From contig NZ_CP178732.1 of NCBI RefSeq assembly GCF_047324175.1, forward strand, positions 5,022,001-5,086,000: 64,000 nt of DNA, in the 5' to 3' direction. This stretch comes from Acerihabitans sp015654925 (lineage in GTDB: Bacteria; Pseudomonadota; Gammaproteobacteria; Enterobacterales; Enterobacteriaceae). The notes beneath the pieces are model-generated. The model was not told the origin of the DNA, ran no database searches, and saw nothing but the letters and a program-made list of their open reading frames with translations. Made by a program: the position numbers and the translations under genes. This document shows positions 60,300 through 64,000 of this stretch, one piece after another (position 1 is the stretch's first letter; each line of letters starts with the position of its first letter).

Positions 60300-61854
60300 C
60301 GGCGCTATCCTCGATATGCCCGCCATAGGCGTTGGCTTCCGCTGATGCGGGGGAGCCGAAAGCCAAACGCATCATGTGTTCGACGCTGACCGAACCCCGG
60401 CTCATCGGCGCGCTCATTTGCCCCTGGTGCATCACCAGCACCCGATCCGCCAGCAGGGCAATCTCTTCCGGGTCCGAGGAAATCAGCAGCAGCGCCACGT
60501 TTTGCTGCACCACGCCGCGCAGTAATTGATAAATATCCGCCCGCGCCGACACGTCGACGCCGCGCGTGGGCTCATCGACGATCAGCAGCCGGGGCTGCGC
60601 TTCCAGGCATTTGGCAATCAGCAGCTTTTGCTGGTTGCCGCCGGAGAGCGTGCGCGCCAGCTGATCGGCATGCACATATTTAATGCCCAGCGCCCGGTGA
60701 TAACGTTCCAGGGCGGCTTTTTCCCGCCGCGGCGATAACCACCAGTCATTGCGGGCGGCGGCCAGCGCGCCGGTATTCCAATACAGCGGCGCATCCAGAT
60801 ATAAACCGGATGCCTGGCGGTCCTCGGGCAGATAAACCAGCCCCGCGGCCAGCCGCGCGTTCAGGGCCAGCCCGCCGATATCCCGGCCTTCGAGCCGCAG
60901 CCGCCCGCCGCGCAGCGGACGCAGGCCATACAGGCTTTCCGCCAGCTCGGTACGCCCCGCGCCCACCACGCCCGCCAGACCCACGATCTCGCCGGCGTGT
61001 ACGCTAAACGACACATCCTTGAACCCCTCGCCGCTCAGATGCTCCGCCTCCAGCACCGGCCGGCGCGCATCGGCGGTCTTGCGCTGGCCCGGCAGCTCAA
61101 GCCACATTTTTTGCGCGGCGGGCAGGGCGGCGGCGGCCAGGGGGGCGATGGCCTGGATCAGCGCATCGCTGTCGAATTGGCCGATGGCGCCGCTCAGGGT
61201 GATGGCGCCATCGCGCATAACGCTGACCCAGTCCGCCAGGGCATGCACTTCGGGTAATTTATGGGAAATAAACACCACGCCAACGCCCTGCTTTACCAGC
61301 CCGCGTACCTGTTGAAACAGGCGCTGGGTTTCCGCGGGAGTCAGCGAGGCGGTGGGTTCGTCCAGGATCAGAATGCGCGCGTCGCGCATCAGCCCGCGCA
61401 GAATTTCCACCAATTGCTGATCGGCGACTTCCAGGGTGCCGGCCGCCGCCTGCAGGGACAGGCTGCACCCCAGGCTGTCGAGCAGCGCGCTCAGCTTTTT
61501 GCCGTCGGCCTGGTGGCGCGGCAGGCGAAATAGAATGTTCTCCTTGACCGTCATATTGGGAAACAGCATTGGCTCCTGGGGCACCAGATAAATGCCGTAG
61601 TGGTGCGCCCTGGCCGGGGTCAGGCGCTCGCATGTCTCGCCCGCGATGCGCAGCGTGCCGCTGTCGGGGGCGACCACGCCGGCGATAATTTTCATCAGCG
61701 TCGACTTGCCCGCGCCGTTGCCGCCGAGCAAGGCATGGATCTGGCCGGGCATCAGGGTAAACTCGATATTTTTTAATACCGCCACGCCGGAATACTGCTT
61801 GCAGACGTTTTGTACGTTGAGCAACGGCGTGGCGGATATCGGGGGTTGTGCCAT
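60292..61854 (-). CDS. lsrA: LsrA, AI-2 ABC transporter ATP-binding protein
   Basis: 520-residue double ATPase. First domain: Walker A GGNGAGKST, Walker B ILILDEPTASL. Second domain: degenerate P-loop GVVGAGRTE, signature LSGGNQQKL, Walker B LLIVDEPTRGVD. The start at 61854 (MAQPPISATPLLNVQNVCKQYSGV) has GAGGG upstream. It is the first gene of lsrACDBFG and is divergent from lsrR; an LsrR-type operator lies 22 bp upstream of its start. Confidence 0.96.
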   Translation of the reverse strand: MAQPPISATPLLNVQNVCKQYSGVAVLKNIEFTLMPGQIHALLGGNGAGKSTLMKIIAGVVAPDSGTLRIAGETCERLTPARAHHYGIYLVPQEPMLFPNMTVKENILFRLPRHQADGKKLSALLDSLGCSLSLQAAAGTLEVADQQLVEILRGLMRDARILILDEPTASLTPAETQRLFQQVRGLVKQGVGVVFISHKLPEVHALADWVSVMRDGAITLSGAIGQFDSDALIQAIAPLAAAALPAAQKMWLELPGQRKTADARRPVLEAEHLSGEGFKDVSFSVHAGEIVGLAGVVGAGRTELAESLYGLRPLRGGRLRLEGRDIGGLALNARLAAGLVYLPEDRQASGLYLDAPLYWNTGALAAARNDWWLSPRREKAALERYHRALGIKYVHADQLARTLSGGNQQKLLIAKCLEAQPRLLIVDEPTRGVDVSARADIYQLLRGVVQQNVALLLISSDPEEIALLADRVLVMHQGQMSAPMSRGSVSVEHMMRLAFGSPASAEANAYGGHIEDSADA

Positions 61855-61875
61855 CAGATTGCCCTCGGTCAAATA

Positions 61876-61908
61876 TGAACAAATGAATTTTAATTTCAAA
61901 ACTGTTCA
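61876..61908. promoter_or_regulatory. Predicted LsrR operator, lsrA side
   Basis: TGAAC at 61876-61880 and GTTCA at 61904-61908 bracket an AT-rich core in a 33-bp window. A second 33-bp window with the same ends and 24 of 33 identical bases lies on the lsrR side. A strong half CRP site (TCACA at 61949) lies between them. Confidence 0.65.
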
Positions 61909-62042
61909 TTATCCTAGTAGGCGCGTTATAATAAAACCGCCAGATGGATCACATTTCACTCATTACAATTACTCAAGTAGCGCCGGAGGACACGACAATT
62001 TTGCTTTTGCCGTGTCCGTCACAATTTGCCCCTGTTCTTAAT

Positions 62043-62075
62043 TGAACAATTGATTTAAATTTTAATAAGTGTTCT
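62043..62075. promoter_or_regulatory. Predicted LsrR operator, lsrR side
   Basis: TGAAC at 62043-62047 and GTTCT at 62071-62075, the same 33-bp layout as the lsrA-side site, 167 bp away. It overlaps the lsrR start region, as expected for autorepression. An extra TGTTC (62033-62037) faces it, forming TGTTC-N6-GAACA. Confidence 0.65.
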
Positions 62076-62077
62076 AT

Positions 62078-63043
62078 ATGACTAAAAATAATTCCGACCA
62101 TTTCAACCCAGCGGACAGCACCATGGCCGAACCGGAACTGTTAGCGCGTATTGCGTGGTTTTATTACCACGACGGCATGACCCAGGGAGAAATCGGCGAG
62201 CAGCTGGGGCTGACCCGCCTGAAAGTATCGCGCCTGCTGGAGAAGGGCAGGCAGTCCGGAGTAATCCGCGTACAGATCAACTCGCCCTACGAGGGTTGCC
62301 TGGAGCTGGAGAACCTGCTGCTGGAACGGTTTGATTTGCGGCATGTGCGGGTACTGCCCGCGCTGGCGCAGCGGGATATCAACCAGCGCATCGGCATCGG
62401 CGCGGCCCAGGAAATCATGAAGCAATTGCAGCCGCAGCAACTGCTGGCGGTGGGGTTTGGCGAAACCGCCATGAGCACGCTCCAGCATTTGAGCGGGTTT
62501 ATCACCTCGCAGCAGATCAGGCTGGTGACGCTTTCGGGCGGCGTCGGCCCTTATATGACCGGCATCGGCCAACTGGATGCCGCCTGTAGCGTCAGTATTA
62601 TCCCGGCGCCCCTGCGCGCCTCCTCGGCCAGCGTCGCTGAGATTTTTCGCCAGGAGCGCAGCGTGCAGGATGTGTTATTGACCGCCCGCGCCGCGGATAT
62701 CGCGGTGGTGGGCATAGGATCGCTGAGCCAGAGACGCGAGGCCACCATTATGCGTTCCGGTTATATCAGCGAGGGCGAGCAACTGCTGTTCGGCCGCAAG
62801 GGCGCGGTGGGGGATATCCTGGGCTACTTTATGCAGCGCAACGGCGAGTTGGCCGGGGAGATGCCGATTCACCAGGAGCTGATCGGCGTGTCGCTGCGGG
62901 ATTTGGATAGCATTCCCCAGGTGATCGGGGTAGCGGGCGGCGCGGAAAAAGCCGAGGCGATCCTGGCCGCCCTGACGGGAAAACATATTAACGCCTTGAT
63001 TACCGAAGAGAGTACGGTGCGCGCGATGCTGGCGCTGCTCTGA
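62078..63043 (+). CDS. lsrR: LsrR, AI-2-phosphate-responsive repressor
   Basis: 321-residue SorC/DeoR-type repressor of the lsr genes, released by phospho-AI-2. N-terminal HTH: LLARIAWFYYHDGMTQGEIGEQLGLTRLKVSRLLEKGRQSGVIRVQINSPYEG. Sugar-phosphate-binding domain: AVGFGETAMSTLQHLSGFITSQQIRLVTLSGGVGPYMTGIGQLDAACSV and IRSGYISEGEQLL-like region, then RKGAVGDILGYF. ATG at 62078 is chosen; a GTG at 62069 is also possible and neither has a clear ribosome site. It is 41 bp upstream of lsrK. Confidence 0.95.
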   Translation: MTKNNSDHFNPADSTMAEPELLARIAWFYYHDGMTQGEIGEQLGLTRLKVSRLLEKGRQSGVIRVQINSPYEGCLELENLLLERFDLRHVRVLPALAQRDINQRIGIGAAQEIMKQLQPQQLLAVGFGETAMSTLQHLSGFITSQQIRLVTLSGGVGPYMTGIGQLDAACSVSIIPAPLRASSASVAEIFRQERSVQDVLLTARAADIAVVGIGSLSQRREATIMRSGYISEGEQLLFGRKGAVGDILGYFMQRNGELAGEMPIHQELIGVSLRDLDSIPQVIGVAGGAEKAEAILAALTGKHINALITEESTVRAMLALL

Positions 63044-63084
63044 CCCTAACGCGCCTCGGCGCCACTGACACAGAGATAAAAACA

Positions 63085-64000
63085 ATGGCCACACTCTGTT
63101 CCCCTACCCGCACCCCGCCTCGCGCCGGCGGCGACTATCTGCTGGCGCTGGATGCCGGCACCGGCAGTATCCGGGCGGTGATTTTCGATACCGAAGGCAA
63201 CCAGATCGCCACCGGGCAGGCGGAATGGCAGCATCTGTCCGATCCCGCCATTCCCGGTTCCATGGACTTCGATTTGGATAAAAACTGGCTGCTGGCCTGC
63301 GGCTGCATTCGGCAGGCGCTGCAACTCGCGGGGCTGCCGCCCGAAGCGATCCGCGCGGTAGCCGCCTGCTCCATGCGCGAAGGCATCGTGCTTTACGATC
63401 GCCACGGCAAGCCCATCTGGGCCTGCGCCAATGTGGATGCCCGCGCCAGCCGCGAGGTCAGCGAACTCAAAGAATTGCATGACTATGGGTTCGAACGCGA
63501 GGTTTACGAGTGCTCCGGCCAGACCCTGGCGCTGGGCGCCATGCCGCGCCTGCTGTGGCTGGCCCACCACCGGCCGGATGTCTATCGCCGCGCTGCGACC
63601 CTGACCATGATCAGCGACTGGCTGGCCTATATGCTGAGCGGCGAACTGGCGGTGGACCCGTCGAACGCCGGCACCACCGGCATGCTTAGCCTGGCCAACC
63701 GGGACTGGCAGCCCAGCTTGCTGGAAATCGCCGGTTTACGCGCCGATATCCTGTCGCCGGTGCGGGAAACCGGCACGGTGCTGGGCGCGGTCACCCGCAC
63801 CGCCGCCCATGCCAGCGGCCTGGCCGCCGGTACGCCTGTGGTGATGGGCGGCGGCGATGTGCAGCTCGGCAGCCTGGGGCTGGGCATTGTGCGGGCGGGG
63901 CAAACGGCGGTGCTCGGCGGCACGTTCTGGCAGCAGGTGGTCAACCTGCCCGCCCCCATTACCGATCCGGATATGAATATCCGGGTCAACCCCCACGTGA
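63085..64000 (+). CDS. lsrK: LsrK, autoinducer-2 kinase (5' part)
   Basis: FGGY-family kinase that phosphorylates AI-2 in the cytoplasm, making the LsrR inducer. The first 305 codons are in the window; the gene runs off the right edge. It has LLALDAGTGSIRAVIFDTEGNQIATGQAEW, ACSMREGIVLYDRHGKPIWACANVDARASREVSELKELH, MISDWLAYMLSGELAVDPSNAGTTGM and GGGDVQLGSLGLGIV (catalytic-Asp region). The order lsrR-lsrK divergent from lsrACDBFG is the enteric arrangement. Confidence 0.96.
   Translation, partial: MATLCSPTRTPPRAGGDYLLALDAGTGSIRAVIFDTEGNQIATGQAEWQHLSDPAIPGSMDFDLDKNWLLACGCIRQALQLAGLPPEAIRAVAACSMREGIVLYDRHGKPIWACANVDARASREVSELKELHDYGFEREVYECSGQTLALGAMPRLLWLAHHRPDVYRRAATLTMISDWLAYMLSGELAVDPSNAGTTGMLSLANRDWQPSLLEIAGLRADILSPVRETGTVLGAVTRTAAHASGLAAGTPVVMGGGDVQLGSLGLGIVRAGQTAVLGGTFWQQVVNLPAPITDPDMNIRVNPHV

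Noticed and set aside
1..64000. tRNA, rRNA, IS element or prophage
   Set aside because: No cloverleaf, rRNA-like stretch, transposase or phage gene was recognised on either strand. A short or diverged one could have been missed by eye.

Overview
The window is chromosomal DNA of a GC-rich member of the Enterobacterales. Its xylose genes, AI-2 (lsr) genes, opgD, yjiN, mnaT-like and astDE genes all align closely, by recall, with their Escherichia/Salmonella counterparts. The genus cannot be fixed from sequence reading alone. The mixture of enteric core genes, giant toxin-like genes and expanded palindromic repeats would suit a plant- or insect-associated lineage, but that is only an impression. 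No tRNA, rRNA, CRISPR array, prophage or insertion sequence was recognised.

Layout. 1-7.7 kb: xylose regulon, with xylFGH (minus; xylH runs off the left edge) divergent from xylA-xylB, followed on the same strand by xylR. 7.7-9.8 kb: an HxlR-type regulator divergent from qorB, then two small membrane proteins (CopD/HemJ-like and DUF3817). 10-12.2 kb: an orphan DegT-family aminotransferase in AT-rich surroundings and a 5'-deoxynucleotidase. 12.2-17.5 kb: a MarR-controlled efflux operon (MarR, FUSC, DUF1656, HlyD, outer-membrane lipoprotein). 17.5-24.8 kb: a small repeat cluster, a YahK-like alcohol dehydrogenase, a 1394-residue leucine-rich-repeat giant protein and an aldo/keto reductase. 25-28.5 kb: a DCC thiol oxidoreductase, MarR plus MFS exporter, and a secreted metallo-beta-lactamase-fold hydrolase. 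28.7-33.5 kb: a polar amino acid ABC importer in one operon with a histidine-ammonia-lyase homologue that lacks the MIO-forming Ala-Ser-Gly. 33.7-35.3 kb: a 21-unit palindromic repeat array abutting the opgD stop codon. 35.3-42 kb: opgD, a GNAT acetyltransferase, a large MscS-type channel and yjiN. 42.2-47.9 kb: a 1912-residue, AT-rich toxin-like giant. 48-56 kb: two SDR oxidoreductases with a LysR regulator, a lipoprotein, astE-astD and a GH15 hydrolase. 56-64 kb: lsrGFBDCA (minus) divergent from lsrR-lsrK (plus; lsrK runs off the right edge).

How it works together. The xyl genes import xylose, isomerise it and phosphorylate it to xylulose 5-phosphate under XylR. The lsr genes import AI-2, phosphorylate it (LsrK) and degrade it (LsrF, LsrG); LsrR is predicted to act through two matching 33-bp operators in the shared promoter region. 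The two giant genes appear to share a pore-like middle domain. Both are much richer in AT than their neighbours, so lateral acquisition is likely.

The points most worth following up are the structured repeat family (its nested hairpin is kept by compensatory base changes between 17.5 kb and 34 kb), the two giant toxin-like proteins, and the MIO-less ammonia-lyase homologue linked to its own transporter. All assignments rest on reading and remembered family features; no database search was run.
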